Shown here: positions 32,287 to 40,696 of the stretch, piece after piece | Layout: every line of letters starts with the position of its first letter | Numbering within the stretch: the stretch's first letter is position 1 | DNA from: UBA8904 sp035448625 | Lineage (GTDB): Bacteria; Desulfobacterota; Syntrophia; Syntrophales; Smithellaceae | Reading direction: 5' to 3' | Assembly: GCA_035448625.1 (NCBI GenBank) | Contig: DAOTJI010000002.1 | Location: 8,550 to 72,549 of the forward strand | Length of the DNA: 64,000 nt | Position numbers and translations under genes: made by a program | Notes under the pieces: model-generated | Told to the model about the DNA's origin: nothing | Database searches by the model: none | The model's input: only the letters and a program-made list of their open reading frames with translations

Positions 32287-32772
32287 ATGGACAAAATTCT
32301 GGACAGGACGATATTGAAGAAGAAGTTGGATGCGCTGCGCAAAGAGGGGAAAAAGATCGCCTTCACCAACGGCTGTTTTGATCTGCTCCACGTGGGCCAT
32401 GTCCGTTACTTGAAGGAAGCCCGCAAGACGGCTGATGTTCTGGTTCTGGCGCTAAACAGCGATTCCTCCGTGCAGACCATCAAGGGGCCCAAAAGGCCGC
32501 TGGTCCCCGAACAGGAGAGGGCCGAAATCCTTTCCGCATTGGAATGCATTGATTTTATAACGATATTTTCAGAATCGACCCCGCTGGCACTGATCGGCCT
32601 GCTCAAGCCGGATGTTTTAATCAAAGGAGGCGACTGGGCGGAGGAGCAGGTCGTCGGACGCAATGAAATCCGGCAGTGGGGAGGAAGGGTTGAGATCATT
32701 CCGGAAGTCGCCGGCAAGTCAACGACCAACATCGTCGATAGGGTCCTGTCCGTGTACGGAGCGGAAAAATAA
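32287..32772 (+). CDS. rfaE2: D-glycero-beta-D-manno-heptose-1-phosphate adenylyltransferase (RfaE2)
   Basis: This enzyme activates heptose-1-phosphate with ATP for LPS core heptose. The 161-residue nucleotidyltransferase has TNGCFDLLHVGHVRYL, with the HxGH motif, and the GKSTTNIVDRV C-terminal signature. It is the stand-alone C-terminal half of HldE, with no kinase domain attached. ATG at 32287 is 5 bases after AGGAG; the ATG directly before it (32284) leaves only 2 bases of spacing. It supports an LPS-bearing Gram-negative cell. Confidence 0.92.
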   Translation: MDKILDRTILKKKLDALRKEGKKIAFTNGCFDLLHVGHVRYLKEARKTADVLVLALNSDSSVQTIKGPKRPLVPEQERAEILSALECIDFITIFSESTPLALIGLLKPDVLIKGGDWAEEQVVGRNEIRQWGGRVEIIPEVAGKSTTNIVDRVLSVYGAEK

Positions 32773-32841
32773 AGAAATAACAGGCAAATGGACAGGCGGG
32801 ACCATAAGTTTTTTCGGTTTTTTTTACATGTTTTTTTTTGC

Positions 32842-32870
32842 TTTACAAACCAGTTGCCATTAGGTAAAAG
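32842..32870 (+). promoter_or_regulatory. Candidate sigma-70 promoter for dksA
   Basis: TTTACA and TAAAAG are separated by 17 bases in an AT-rich stretch about 37 bases before the dksA start. The match is moderate. Confidence 0.35.
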
Positions 32871-32906
32871 GTCCTCTCTAACATTACAGGTAAAGGAGTG
32901 GCGGCA

Positions 32907-33287
32907 TTGGAAAAACAAACGACTTTAAAGCCGGAAAAGCTTGAAGCATTTCGCAAACTGCTGACTCAAAAAATCAACGAACTGCTCAACGAGGCGGGTA
33001 AAACCGTTTCGGAAATGACCAGCGGCAAGGAAAATTTTCCCGATCCCAACGATCGTGCATCACTGGAATCCGACCGCAACTTTGAGCTTCGTATCCGCGA
33101 CCGTGAACGCAAACTCATTGTCAAAATGCAGGAAGCGATTAAAAGAATCGACGATGGAACCTACGGCGTATGCGAATCCTGCGGCGGGCCGATTTCCGAA
33201 AAAAGGCTGCTGGCCAGACCGGTCACGACCGAGTGTATCGAGTGCAAAACCAAGCAGGAGAAAATGGAAAAGCTCAAAGGCGAATAA
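32907..33287 (+). CDS. dksA: DksA/TraR-type RNA polymerase-binding regulator
   Basis: DksA enters the RNA polymerase secondary channel and works with ppGpp. The 126-residue product has a long coiled coil (about residues 10-80, with the NDRASLESDRNFELRIRDRE stretch) and a C-terminal four-cysteine zinc finger (CESCG, CIEC). The coiled-coil tip aspartates PDPNDRAS correspond to the catalytic tip. TTG at 32907 is 8 bases from AAAGGAG; the in-frame GTG at 32898 overlaps that ribosome site and is unlikely. A clear terminator follows. Confidence 0.92.
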   Translation: MEKQTTLKPEKLEAFRKLLTQKINELLNEAGKTVSEMTSGKENFPDPNDRASLESDRNFELRIRDRERKLIVKMQEAIKRIDDGTYGVCESCGGPISEKRLLARPVTTECIECKTKQEKMEKLKGE

Positions 33288-33303
33288 AGACAGGAAATTA
33301 AGC

Positions 33304-33329
33304 AAGCCCCGCGAGTCGGGGCTTTTTTT
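33304..33329 (+). terminator. Intrinsic terminator after dksA
   Basis: AAGCCCCG and CGGGGCTT form an 8-bp stem with a 5-base loop, followed by a run of T (seven including the stem end), 17 bases after the dksA stop. Confidence 0.9.
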
Positions 33330-33383
33330 GGCCCTCTTCCCGTCCGATATTTTCTTTTTTCGTCAAAAGTGGTAACAAGGCTC

Positions 33384-35792
33384 ATGTTCGTAAGCGTCGC
33401 CGTCAACATTCCCGCCGATAAGCTCTTCACCTATGAAGTTCCGGCCCATCTCCAGAGCGCCGTCGGGATCGGCAAGCGGGTTTTTGTTCCCTTCGGCATC
33501 AGAAAACGCACCGGATTTATTGTCGAAATATTAAAGGACTGCAATCTCACGGATACCAAAAAAATCGTCGCCGTCCTCGACGAAGAAGCGCTGTTTAACG
33601 ACGAAGATCTGAAATTTTACCGATGGATTTCCTCCTATTTCATCTATCCGCTGGGGAAAACGCTGGCCGAGCTGATCCCGTCGGGGCAGGAAAGAAGGGA
33701 ACTCCGCTGGATCATTCCCGCACCCGTCGCCCGTGACGCGAGGCCGACTCCCGCACAGAAAAAGCTTCTGGACATCCTCCATGAGCATCCGGGCGGCCTG
33801 GCCTTCCAGGATTGGATCCGGAAATCCAATCTGAAAAACGCGGCTTCCATCGCCCGCAGCCTCCAGGTGGCCGGTTGGGTTCACGTCATGGAAAAGGAAA
33901 AAAAGCAACTGGGCATCCGCATGCAAAAAATTATCCGGCTGAACGACCCGGCCTGCGCCGCGCTGAAACTGACGCCCCGCCAGCAGATCGTCATCGACTG
34001 CCTCCGGGAGGAAGGACCCATGGAGCTCCGCACGCTGATGGAGAAAACGGCAACGACCGCCTCGATCATCAAGAGGATTTTGGAAAAAGGCGCAGCACAA
34101 GTCGGCGAAGAGGAATTCATCCGCAAGGCACCGATCGAATCCGCCCTCACCGCCCCCCTGCAGAATAACGCTCTCAACGACGAACAGAACAAGGCCCTGA
34201 AAACCATTCTACCCTTCATCGAAAGCGGGGCGTTTCACCCCGTCCTGCTGCACGGTGTGACGGGCAGCGGAAAAACGGAAGTGTATCTATGCGCCATCGA
34301 ACAGGTTCTGAAGTCGGGGGGTACGGCCATTTACCTGGTTCCGGAAATTTCTCTTACGCCGCAGCTGATATCCCGGATCACCGGCCGGTTCGACCCGGAC
34401 AGGATTGCCGTCATGCACAGCGGAATCGCCGAAAGCGTCCGCTACGATCAGTGGCGTCAGATCCGGCGGGGCCGAATCCGTCTGGTCATCGGCGCGCGCT
34501 CGGCGCTGTTTGCCCCGCTGGAAAACCTGAAGATCATCATCGTGGATGAAGAGCATGACCCGTCGTACAAACAGGACGAGCGGCTCTGCTACAACGCCCG
34601 CGACCTGGCCGTCGTCAAAGCCCAACAGGCAAACGCCGTCTGTGTGCTCGGCTCGGCGACGCCGGGCGTACGCACCTTCTACAACGCGCGCGCCGGGAAA
34701 TATGCCCACCTGGAATTGACCCGGAGGGTCAACCGCCGGCCCCTGCCGCGGATCGAAATCGTCGACATGAAATTACAAAAGGAAACCGGCGGCAAATCGC
34801 CGATTCTTTCCGATGCGCTGGTCGCGGCGCTCCGGGATGTTCTGGACCGCCGGGAGCAGGCGCTTCTTTTTCTCAACAAGCGCGGTTTCGATACGTTTCT
34901 GGTCTGCGCCGACTGCGGCTACACCTTTTCCTGCCCCAATTGCGCCGTTTCCCTGAAGAGCCACCCGGCGGAAAATGTCGTGAAATGCCACTACTGCGAC
35001 TACAGCCGCAGGGCCGTTCCGCTCTGCCCCCGGTGCGGCGGAGGCCGCATCCTCAACTACGGGGCAGGTACACAGAAGCTGGAGGCCGAACTGCACGACC
35101 GGTTCCCTCATGCGCGCGTCAGTCGGATGGATTCCGACACCACGGCGCGCCGCGGTTCCCAGGAAAAGATTCTGGCATCGCTGGAGCGAGGCGAAATCGA
35201 CATCCTGGTGGGAACACAAATGGTCACGAAGGGGCATGATTTTCCGTCCATCACGCTGGTGGGCGTTGTCTCCGCCGACACGTCGCTGAATATGCCGGAC
35301 TTCCGCGCCGCGGAAAAAACGTTTCAGATGCTGACGCAGGTGGCGGGACGCGGCGGGAGGGGCGAAGCGCCGGGGCGCGTCATCATCCAGACCTTCAACC
35401 CCCGGCATTATGCGCTGCGTCACGCGAGCGCCCACAATTATTTATCCTTCTATGAAGAGGAAATCGAATTCCGGAAGGCTCTGAAATACCCGCCGTTCGG
35501 ACAGATCATCAACCTGCGGCTTTCCTCGGCCAGGAAAGCCGTCCTCGACGAAACGGCCCGGGAGCTGGGGCGCGACGCGCGGGCGCTGTGCGCCGGTCAT
35601 GAAAACGCGCTGGAGATCATCGGTCCGGCCGAATCGCCGCTGGCGAAAATCCGGGGAGAGTACCGCCAGCAGATGATGATCAAGGGAACGGACAACCGGA
35701 GAATGCATTCCCTGGCCGCCCGGCTTTCGCAAAAGCACGCCACGAGCACGGTCAAAATCACGGTGGACGTGGATCCGGAAAACTTCATGTAA
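33384..35792 (+). CDS. priA: Primosomal replication restart helicase PriA
   Basis: PriA recognises stalled forks and reloads the replisome. The 802-residue product has the N-terminal DNA-binding domain (FVSVAVNIPADKLFTYEVP), a winged-helix region, the helicase Walker A GVTGSGKTEVYL, DEEHD box and GSATPG, then paired zinc-binding cysteines (CADCGYTF, CPNCAVSL, CHYCDYS, CPRCGG) and the C-terminal VAGRGGRGEAPGRV. All conserved parts are present. ATG at 33384 gives the usual start and has AAGG just upstream; a GTG at 33369 is a longer alternative. fmt lies 1.2 kb further, but def is absent. Confidence 0.95.
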   Translation: MFVSVAVNIPADKLFTYEVPAHLQSAVGIGKRVFVPFGIRKRTGFIVEILKDCNLTDTKKIVAVLDEEALFNDEDLKFYRWISSYFIYPLGKTLAELIPSGQERRELRWIIPAPVARDARPTPAQKKLLDILHEHPGGLAFQDWIRKSNLKNAASIARSLQVAGWVHVMEKEKKQLGIRMQKIIRLNDPACAALKLTPRQQIVIDCLREEGPMELRTLMEKTATTASIIKRILEKGAAQVGEEEFIRKAPIESALTAPLQNNALNDEQNKALKTILPFIESGAFHPVLLHGVTGSGKTEVYLCAIEQVLKSGGTAIYLVPEISLTPQLISRITGRFDPDRIAVMHSGIAESVRYDQWRQIRRGRIRLVIGARSALFAPLENLKIIIVDEEHDPSYKQDERLCYNARDLAVVKAQQANAVCVLGSATPGVRTFYNARAGKYAHLELTRRVNRRPLPRIEIVDMKLQKETGGKSPILSDALVAALRDVLDRREQALLFLNKRGFDTFLVCADCGYTFSCPNCAVSLKSHPAENVVKCHYCDYSRRAVPLCPRCGGGRILNYGAGTQKLEAELHDRFPHARVSRMDSDTTARRGSQEKILASLERGEIDILVGTQMVTKGHDFPSITLVGVVSADTSLNMPDFRAAEKTFQMLTQVAGRGGRGEAPGRVIIQTFNPRHYALRHASAHNYLSFYEEEIEFRKALKYPPFGQIINLRLSSARKAVLDETARELGRDARALCAGHENALEIIGPAESPLAKIRGEYRQQMMIKGTDNRRMHSLAARLSQKHATSTVKITVDVDPENFM

Positions 35793-35803
35793 GGAAGACC
35801 CGT

Positions 35804-35833
35804 AAAAAAACGGCAGCGGAAACTCCGCTGCCG
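35804..35833 (-). terminator. Intrinsic terminator for the RsbRD-like pair
   Basis: A perfect 10-bp stem (CGGCAGCGGA with TCCGCTGCCG) closes a 3-base loop and is followed on the minus strand by seven T. It lies between the convergent priA and RsbRD-like genes and fits termination of the minus-strand transcript. Confidence 0.9.
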
Positions 35834-35873
35834 CCGGTGGGGCCTGTCCGAATCAGGCCGCCCCGCGGGGGCG

Positions 35874-36332
35874 CTAAAACTGCTGTTTGGTCTCCAGCCG
35901 GATGCGGTCCTGATAGTACTGCGTGATTTCGTACACCGCATAATCGATGAGCAGCATGATCCGCATGACGGAGTCGATGGCCTGATTGTGCTCGATGGCG
36001 TTGATGAAAATGGCCTGGAATTCCGCATAGAGCCACATGTGGCGGCGCATCATGTTCAGGGCGTAGATGGATTCATGCAGCGGAACGCCCATTTCGTAGC
36101 AGGTTCTCGCGTAGTGCATGAAAAACTCCTGCGCCTTGTCCAGGCGGTTGGGGGCCATGAGCATGTTCCGAAGCTGGCTGTAAAATTTAACGGCCTGCAG
36201 CACGAGCTTCTCTTCGGGAATGTCCTTGTAATGTACCGTTCGTTTATTTTTCTTGACGTCGGCGGCCCAGTGCGCCGCGATTTCGTCAATATTGGCTTCC
36301 AGCACGTCCAGCAGCTTAATCGATTCTACCAT
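35874..36332 (-). CDS. RsbRD N-terminal-domain-like helical protein, copy 2
   Basis: The 152-residue product is all-helical and shares a clear block with the gene upstream: YALNMMRRHMWLYAEFQAIF here against YALILLRRHTWLYAEFQTIF there, plus AAHWAADVKKN near the start and LLIDYAVYEITQYYQ near the end. I take this as the non-haem globin-like domain found at the N-terminus of RsbR/RsbRD stressosome proteins (family assignment from memory). There is no STAS domain, so it stands alone. A good ribosome site (GAGGAG) precedes the ATG. It is cotranscribed with its paralogue and ended by a strong terminator. Function unknown. Confidence 0.7.
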   Translation of the reverse strand: MVESIKLLDVLEANIDEIAAHWAADVKKNKRTVHYKDIPEEKLVLQAVKFYSQLRNMLMAPNRLDKAQEFFMHYARTCYEMGVPLHESIYALNMMRRHMWLYAEFQAIFINAIEHNQAIDSVMRIMLLIDYAVYEITQYYQDRIRLETKQQF

Positions 36333-36379
36333 ATCGCTTTCTCCTCTCTTCCATCCTATGCGTGTGGGGGATACGGAAA

Positions 36380-36838
36380 TTATTTTTTGCCTTTTCCCTT
36401 TTTCATCAATTCCTGATATTCCTTGGTCACTTCATAAATCGCGTAGTCAAAAAGCAGAATCGTCCGACTCAGGGTATCGAGAGCCTGCCGCTGATCGATG
36501 CCGGAACTGAAGATGGTCTGGAATTCCGCGTACAGCCAGGTATGCCTTCTCAGAAGAATCAACGCATAAACCGCCTCATCCATGGGAATCCGCATGGCAA
36601 AACTCTCCTGAGCGTAGGTGCGAAAATATTTCAAGGTGGATTCACTGATTTTGTCTTCGGCAAACATTTTACTGAAATTGTGGTAAAACTTTACGCCCTG
36701 ATTCACAATGCTTTCTTCGTCCAGATCCTTGTATCTTTTGGTCCGGGCATTGTTCTGGACGTCCATCGCCCATCGTTTGGCCATTCTTCCCGCGTGCTGC
36801 TCGGCCAGCTCCACATACTTAATGGCGTAAGTCTTCAT
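36380..36838 (-). CDS. RsbRD N-terminal-domain-like helical protein, copy 1
   Basis: This is the tandem paralogue of the next gene, also exactly 152 residues. Shared features are the Trp near residue 22, the KxYKDL/KDI segment, a central FYHNF/FYSQL helix and the strongly conserved RRHxWLYAEFQ. The C-terminus is lysine-rich. It has AAGGAG before the ATG and a consensus promoter about 50-85 bases upstream. Partner proteins of a stressosome (RsbS, RsbT) are not in the window, so a sensor or ligand-binding role is inference only. Confidence 0.7.
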   Translation of the reverse strand: MKTYAIKYVELAEQHAGRMAKRWAMDVQNNARTKRYKDLDEESIVNQGVKFYHNFSKMFAEDKISESTLKYFRTYAQESFAMRIPMDEAVYALILLRRHTWLYAEFQTIFSSGIDQRQALDTLSRTILLFDYAIYEVTKEYQELMKKGKGKK

Positions 36839-36894
36839 GCTTCGTCTCCTTTCGTGAAAGATCCACCGATCATGAGAATCGTTTAGTTGTTTTT

Positions 36895-36923
36895 AATATA
36901 AAGCATGAAATCGAAATTGACAA
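36895..36923 (-). promoter_or_regulatory. Sigma-70 promoter for the RsbRD-like pair
   Basis: On the minus strand TTGTCA and TATATT are 17 bases apart, with transcription starting near 36888, about 50 bases before the first gene. Confidence 0.7.
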
Positions 36924-36961
36924 CAGGAAAATGCCGGAAAACCGTCGGTCAGGTGCAACCC

Positions 36962-36990
36962 TTGACACAAACTTCACAATTCCATATAGA
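36962..36990 (+). promoter_or_regulatory. Sigma-70 promoter for fmt
   Basis: A perfect TTGACA is followed after 17 bases by TATAGA; transcription would start about 20 bases before fmt. It is back-to-back with the RsbRD-like promoter. Confidence 0.75.
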
Positions 36991-37016
36991 AGCGTAAAAA
37001 AAGAAAAGGACGCGAC

Positions 37017-37958
37017 ATGCCGACGAAACCCCGCATTCTCTTCATGGGCACTCCGGCTTTTGCCCTGCCGGCCCTGGAAACACTCTTCAAAAGCGGTTTC
37101 CCGATTCCCGCCGTCGTCACCCAGCCGGACCGTCCGGCGGGAAGGGGCAAAAAGGAGGCCGCCCCTCCCGTGAAGCGGATGGCCCGGGAATTCGGCCTCA
37201 CGGTTTTGCAGCCGGCAAGCGTCAAAGACCCGACCTTTCTGGAGACCCTGGAAGCAGTTCGTCCCGACCTGGTAGTCGTAGCGGCCTTCGGACAGATTCT
37301 GCCCAAAGCGGTTATTGATTTCCCGCCGCAGGGCTGCCTGAACATCCACCCTTCCCTTCTGCCCGCTTACCGGGGCGCGGCGCCGATCCACTGGAGCATT
37401 ATCCGGGGCGAAAAACAGACCGGCGTGACCATTATGCGAATGGACGAAGGAATGGATTCCGGCGATATCCTGGCGCAGGAGCCAACACCCATCGGAGCAG
37501 AGGAAACGTACGGTGAACTCCATGACCGGCTGGCGCTTCAGGGCGCTGCGCTGCTGGTGAAAACGATCGACGGGCTCGCATCCGGCACCGTTCAAAGGCA
37601 AAAGCAGGATTCCTCCCGTGTGACCTTCGCGCCCCGCCTGAAACGGGAGACCGGCAAAATCGTCTGGCATAACCCGGTCGATGAGATGGTGAATCTGATC
37701 CGCGGTCTGAATCCTGCGCCTGCGGCTTACACGCTTCTGGAGGGGCAAGAACTGAAAATTTTTGCCGCCGCGGCCCGGCCGGGATCGGTGGGAGAACCGG
37801 CCGGCACCGTCGCCTCAGCCGACGCTGAGGGACTGCCGGTGGCTGCCTTGAACGGCTATGTGGTCCTGAAAGAGGTCCAGTTGGCCGGAAAGAAAAGGAT
37901 GCCGGTTTTCGACTTTCTGCGCGGTTTTCCACTGAAGCCCGGAATCCGGTTGGGCTGA
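37017..37958 (+). CDS. fmt: Methionyl-tRNA formyltransferase
   Basis: Fmt formylates initiator Met-tRNA with 10-formyl-tetrahydrofolate. The 313-residue product begins RILFMGTPAFALPAL and has the folate-binding and catalytic NIHPSLLPAYRGAAPI (Asn and His) and the VTIMRMDEGMDSGDIL block, then a C-terminal OB-fold domain (KRETGKIVWHNP and onward). The length is normal. It has its own promoter and AAGGA before the ATG. The usual partner def is not adjacent. Confidence 0.96.
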   Translation: MPTKPRILFMGTPAFALPALETLFKSGFPIPAVVTQPDRPAGRGKKEAAPPVKRMAREFGLTVLQPASVKDPTFLETLEAVRPDLVVVAAFGQILPKAVIDFPPQGCLNIHPSLLPAYRGAAPIHWSIIRGEKQTGVTIMRMDEGMDSGDILAQEPTPIGAEETYGELHDRLALQGAALLVKTIDGLASGTVQRQKQDSSRVTFAPRLKRETGKIVWHNPVDEMVNLIRGLNPAPAAYTLLEGQELKIFAAAARPGSVGEPAGTVASADAEGLPVAALNGYVVLKEVQLAGKKRMPVFDFLRGFPLKPGIRLG

Positions 37959-37975
37959 GACCCGGCGCGCAAAGA

Positions 37976-38353
37976 CTATTTTCCGACCTGATTTTGAAGT
38001 TTTATCAACCGGTCGGTCGTTTCCCTCAGACGCCTTGCCATGGATTTCAGAATCATCTGAAAATCACTGGAGATTCCATTGAATTCCCGGTCGAAATATT
38101 CCCGGTCGATCATCCCGATTCTGGTTTTGCCCACCGCCGTTGCCGTCGCGGAGCGCCCCTCTTTGGAGATATAGGCCACCTCCCCGATGATCTCCCCCGC
38201 TTTCAGCGTGGCGATTACGATCTTTTTCCCATCGACGGTTCGGGAAATTTCCACGGCTCCTTCTTCAATGACGTACATCCAGTCGCCGAAGGTTCCTTCT
38301 TTGAAGATCACCTGACGATCATTGAACGTCTCGTACTTCACAATCTGGAACAT
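37976..38353 (-). CDS. Stand-alone cyclic nucleotide-binding (CRP-like sensor) domain protein
   Basis: The 125-residue product is a single cNMP-binding beta-roll (QVIFKEGTFGDWMYVIEEGAVEI, in parts, then LKAGEIIGEVAYISKEGRSAT) followed by one short helix; the helix-turn-helix of CRP is absent. The phosphate-binding GE..A pattern is kept (GEVAYISKEGRSATATA). Such proteins probably act by protein contact, not DNA binding. ATG at 38353 has AAGGGGGG 6-7 bases upstream; a longer open frame upstream is not supported. It is convergent with fmt. Confidence 0.85.
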   Translation of the reverse strand: MFQIVKYETFNDRQVIFKEGTFGDWMYVIEEGAVEISRTVDGKKIVIATLKAGEIIGEVAYISKEGRSATATAVGKTRIGMIDREYFDREFNGISSDFQMILKSMARRLRETTDRLIKLQNQVGK

Positions 38354-38505
38354 GAAGCGCCCCCCTTTCGCCTTTTGGTGTACCGGATCCGTAAGCTGTT
38401 TTTTAACATGATTTTCCCGTGAATTCAACAGGCAATGAAAGCGGGCACTCCGACGCCTTTCCGTTTCATCCGGCTGCGGCTGTTGCCGGAAAAACCAAGT
38501 TCTTC

Positions 38506-38534
38506 TTGACATCCCCAACGGGACTTTCTATAGT
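38506..38534 (+). promoter_or_regulatory. Sigma-70 promoter for the CoA-transferase/GNAT gene
   Basis: TTGACA and TATAGT are exactly 17 bases apart. The leader of about 130 bases contains a GC-rich hairpin (CCGGGGGTCT against AGACCCCGG) at about 38550-38600. The remaining 38354-38672 interval shows no gene. Confidence 0.75.
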
Positions 38535-38672
38535 TCATCCGCAAATCAAAGCTCTCCGGGGGTCTCATCCCGTTTCGGCAAAGGCAGACCCCGGCGCGGA
38601 ACAAAAGGCCGGTCACGCCGCCGGCCGGTTTTTCGCATGGCCTGAAAACGGGAAGCTGAAGGAGGATCGGCT

Positions 38673-40574
38673 ATGCCTGCAGGATGGGAGAACCATCTTG
38701 AAAAATTCAAAAAACGATACCCGGAAAAATTCGTCCCCGAAAAAGACCTTTTCGGACGCATCCGCCGCGGCAATTCCATTTTCATCGGCACCGCCTGCGG
38801 TGAACCGCAATACCTGCTGAGCTCGCTCATCCGCTTCGTGGAAAACACGCCGCATTCCATCTACGGGACACAGATCCTTCACGTCTGGACCCTCGGCGTG
38901 GCGCCCTACGCCAACAAAAAGTTCAAGATTAATTTCCGCCATAATTCGTTTTTCATCAGCGACAGCTCCCGGCAGCTGGTCAATGAAGGGCTGGCCGATT
39001 ATACGCCGACGTTCCTTTCGGAAATCCCTTCCCTCTTTCGCCGCGGAATCATCACCATCGACGTCGCGCTGGTGCAGCTTTCCCCGCCGGACGAAGAAGG
39101 GCTGATGAGCCTGGGCGTGAGCGTGGACATCGTCAAGTCCGCCATGGAGCAGGCCCGGCTGGTCATCGCGCAGGTCAACCGGCATATGCCGCGCGTGCGC
39201 GGCGATGCCATGGTGGACATCCGCGACGTGGACTTTATCGTCCCCCACGACGAGCCTATTCTGGAATATACGCCCGATCCGCCCGGGGAAGTGACCGAGA
39301 AGATCGGGACGTATGTCTCGCGCATCGTGCAGGACGGCGATACCATTCAGGTGGGATACGGGACCATGCCCAATGCCATTCTGGCCCATCTTTCGGGAAA
39401 GCGGGATTTGGGCGTGCACACGGAGCTTCTGACCGACGGCGTCATCGATCTCATGAAAAAAGGCGTCGTGACCAACGCGAAAAAATCCCTGGACCGCAAG
39501 AAAACCGTCGCGTCTTTCTGCATGGGGAGCCGAGACACCTACAAATTTCTCAACGACAACCCAGCCTTTGAGTTCAGGCCGATCGACTATACCAACAGCC
39601 TCTTTATCATCGGCCGGCAGACCAACATGACCGCCATCAACTCCGCTCTGGAAATCGATCTCACGGGACAGGCCACCGCGGAATCGATCGGCTCCATCTT
39701 ATACAGCGGCGTGGGCGGACAGGCGGATTTTATGAGGGGCTCGGCGCTGGCGCCGGGCGGCAAGTCCATTCTGGCCATGCGGTCCACCTCGATCGATATG
39801 GCCCACTCCCGCATCGTCCCGTATCTTTCCGCCGGCGCATCCGCCACACTCATCCGCGGGGACGTGCACTACGTGGTCACGGAATACGGAACAGCCTACC
39901 TGCACGGGAAAAACATCCGTGAACGAGCCATGGCCCTCATTTCCATCGCGCACCCTAGATTTCGCCCCTGGCTCGTGGAGCAGGCGCGCGAACGGGGCCT
40001 CATCTACCGCGATCAGGCGTTCATCCCGGGCACGGCGGGTGTATATCCCGAGAGCCTGGAGACCTACCGCTCCACGAGAACCGGCCTTCCGCTCTTTCTC
40101 CGCCCCGTCAAAATCAGCGACGAAGGGCTTATCAAGGCCTTTCTCTACTCCCTGTCGGACAAAAGCATCTACACGCGTTTTTTCACCAACATGGTCCACA
40201 TGCCGCACAACATTCTTCAAAAGTACGTCATCATCGATTACTCGAAGGAGATGCTGATGCTCGCCATCCAGGAACGGCAGGGCATCGAGGAAATCGTGGG
40301 CATGGGCCAGTACATCATCGACACGGACACCCACACGGCCGCCGCCTCCTTCCTGGTGGGAGACACCTGGCAGAACCGCGGCATCGGCATCGTGCTCCTC
40401 GACTATCTCACCGAAATCGCTAAGCGGGACGGGCTTTTGGGATTTTCCGCCACGGTGCTGGCGGAAAACAAAGCCATGCTCCGTCTTTTCGAACGAATGA
40501 ATTTCCAGATGGAAAAGAGGCTTTCGTCGGGCGTATACGAGTTGACGATGGGCTTCTACCCAAGAGAAGCCTGA
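38673..40574 (+). CDS. Acetyl-CoA hydrolase/CoA-transferase fused to a GNAT acetyltransferase domain
   Basis: Residues about 10-430 are a class I CoA-transferase of the acetyl-CoA hydrolase/4-hydroxybutyrate CoA-transferase type: QVGYGTMPNAIL, HTELLTDGVIDLM, the glycine-rich YSGVGGQADFMRGS and GTAYLHGK. Residues about 455-625 are a GNAT domain with the acetyl-CoA loop as QNRGIGIVLL and a C-terminal FERMNFQMEKR. The fusion is known in Deltaproteobacteria, but its substrate is not. It probably moves CoA between acyl groups in anaerobic acid metabolism, perhaps self-regulated by acetylation. AAGGAGG precedes the ATG. Confidence 0.9.
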   Translation: MPAGWENHLEKFKKRYPEKFVPEKDLFGRIRRGNSIFIGTACGEPQYLLSSLIRFVENTPHSIYGTQILHVWTLGVAPYANKKFKINFRHNSFFISDSSRQLVNEGLADYTPTFLSEIPSLFRRGIITIDVALVQLSPPDEEGLMSLGVSVDIVKSAMEQARLVIAQVNRHMPRVRGDAMVDIRDVDFIVPHDEPILEYTPDPPGEVTEKIGTYVSRIVQDGDTIQVGYGTMPNAILAHLSGKRDLGVHTELLTDGVIDLMKKGVVTNAKKSLDRKKTVASFCMGSRDTYKFLNDNPAFEFRPIDYTNSLFIIGRQTNMTAINSALEIDLTGQATAESIGSILYSGVGGQADFMRGSALAPGGKSILAMRSTSIDMAHSRIVPYLSAGASATLIRGDVHYVVTEYGTAYLHGKNIRERAMALISIAHPRFRPWLVEQARERGLIYRDQAFIPGTAGVYPESLETYRSTRTGLPLFLRPVKISDEGLIKAFLYSLSDKSIYTRFFTNMVHMPHNILQKYVIIDYSKEMLMLAIQERQGIEEIVGMGQYIIDTDTHTAAASFLVGDTWQNRGIGIVLLDYLTEIAKRDGLLGFSATVLAENKAMLRLFERMNFQMEKRLSSGVYELTMGFYPREA

Positions 40575-40696
40575 ACGTCCGGATTCCGGTATTTTTCGCA
40601 AAAGCATGACCAAAACCCTGGGCGGCCCGGGCAGTGCAGTCGTAATCCCGTTGATCGTTCAAACAGCCCCGACCGCATGATCGAAAGGAGGTCCTG

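Noticed and set aside
36253..36510. Small plus-strand frame between the RsbRD-like genes
   Set aside because: It overlaps both genes in antisense and has no ribosome site.
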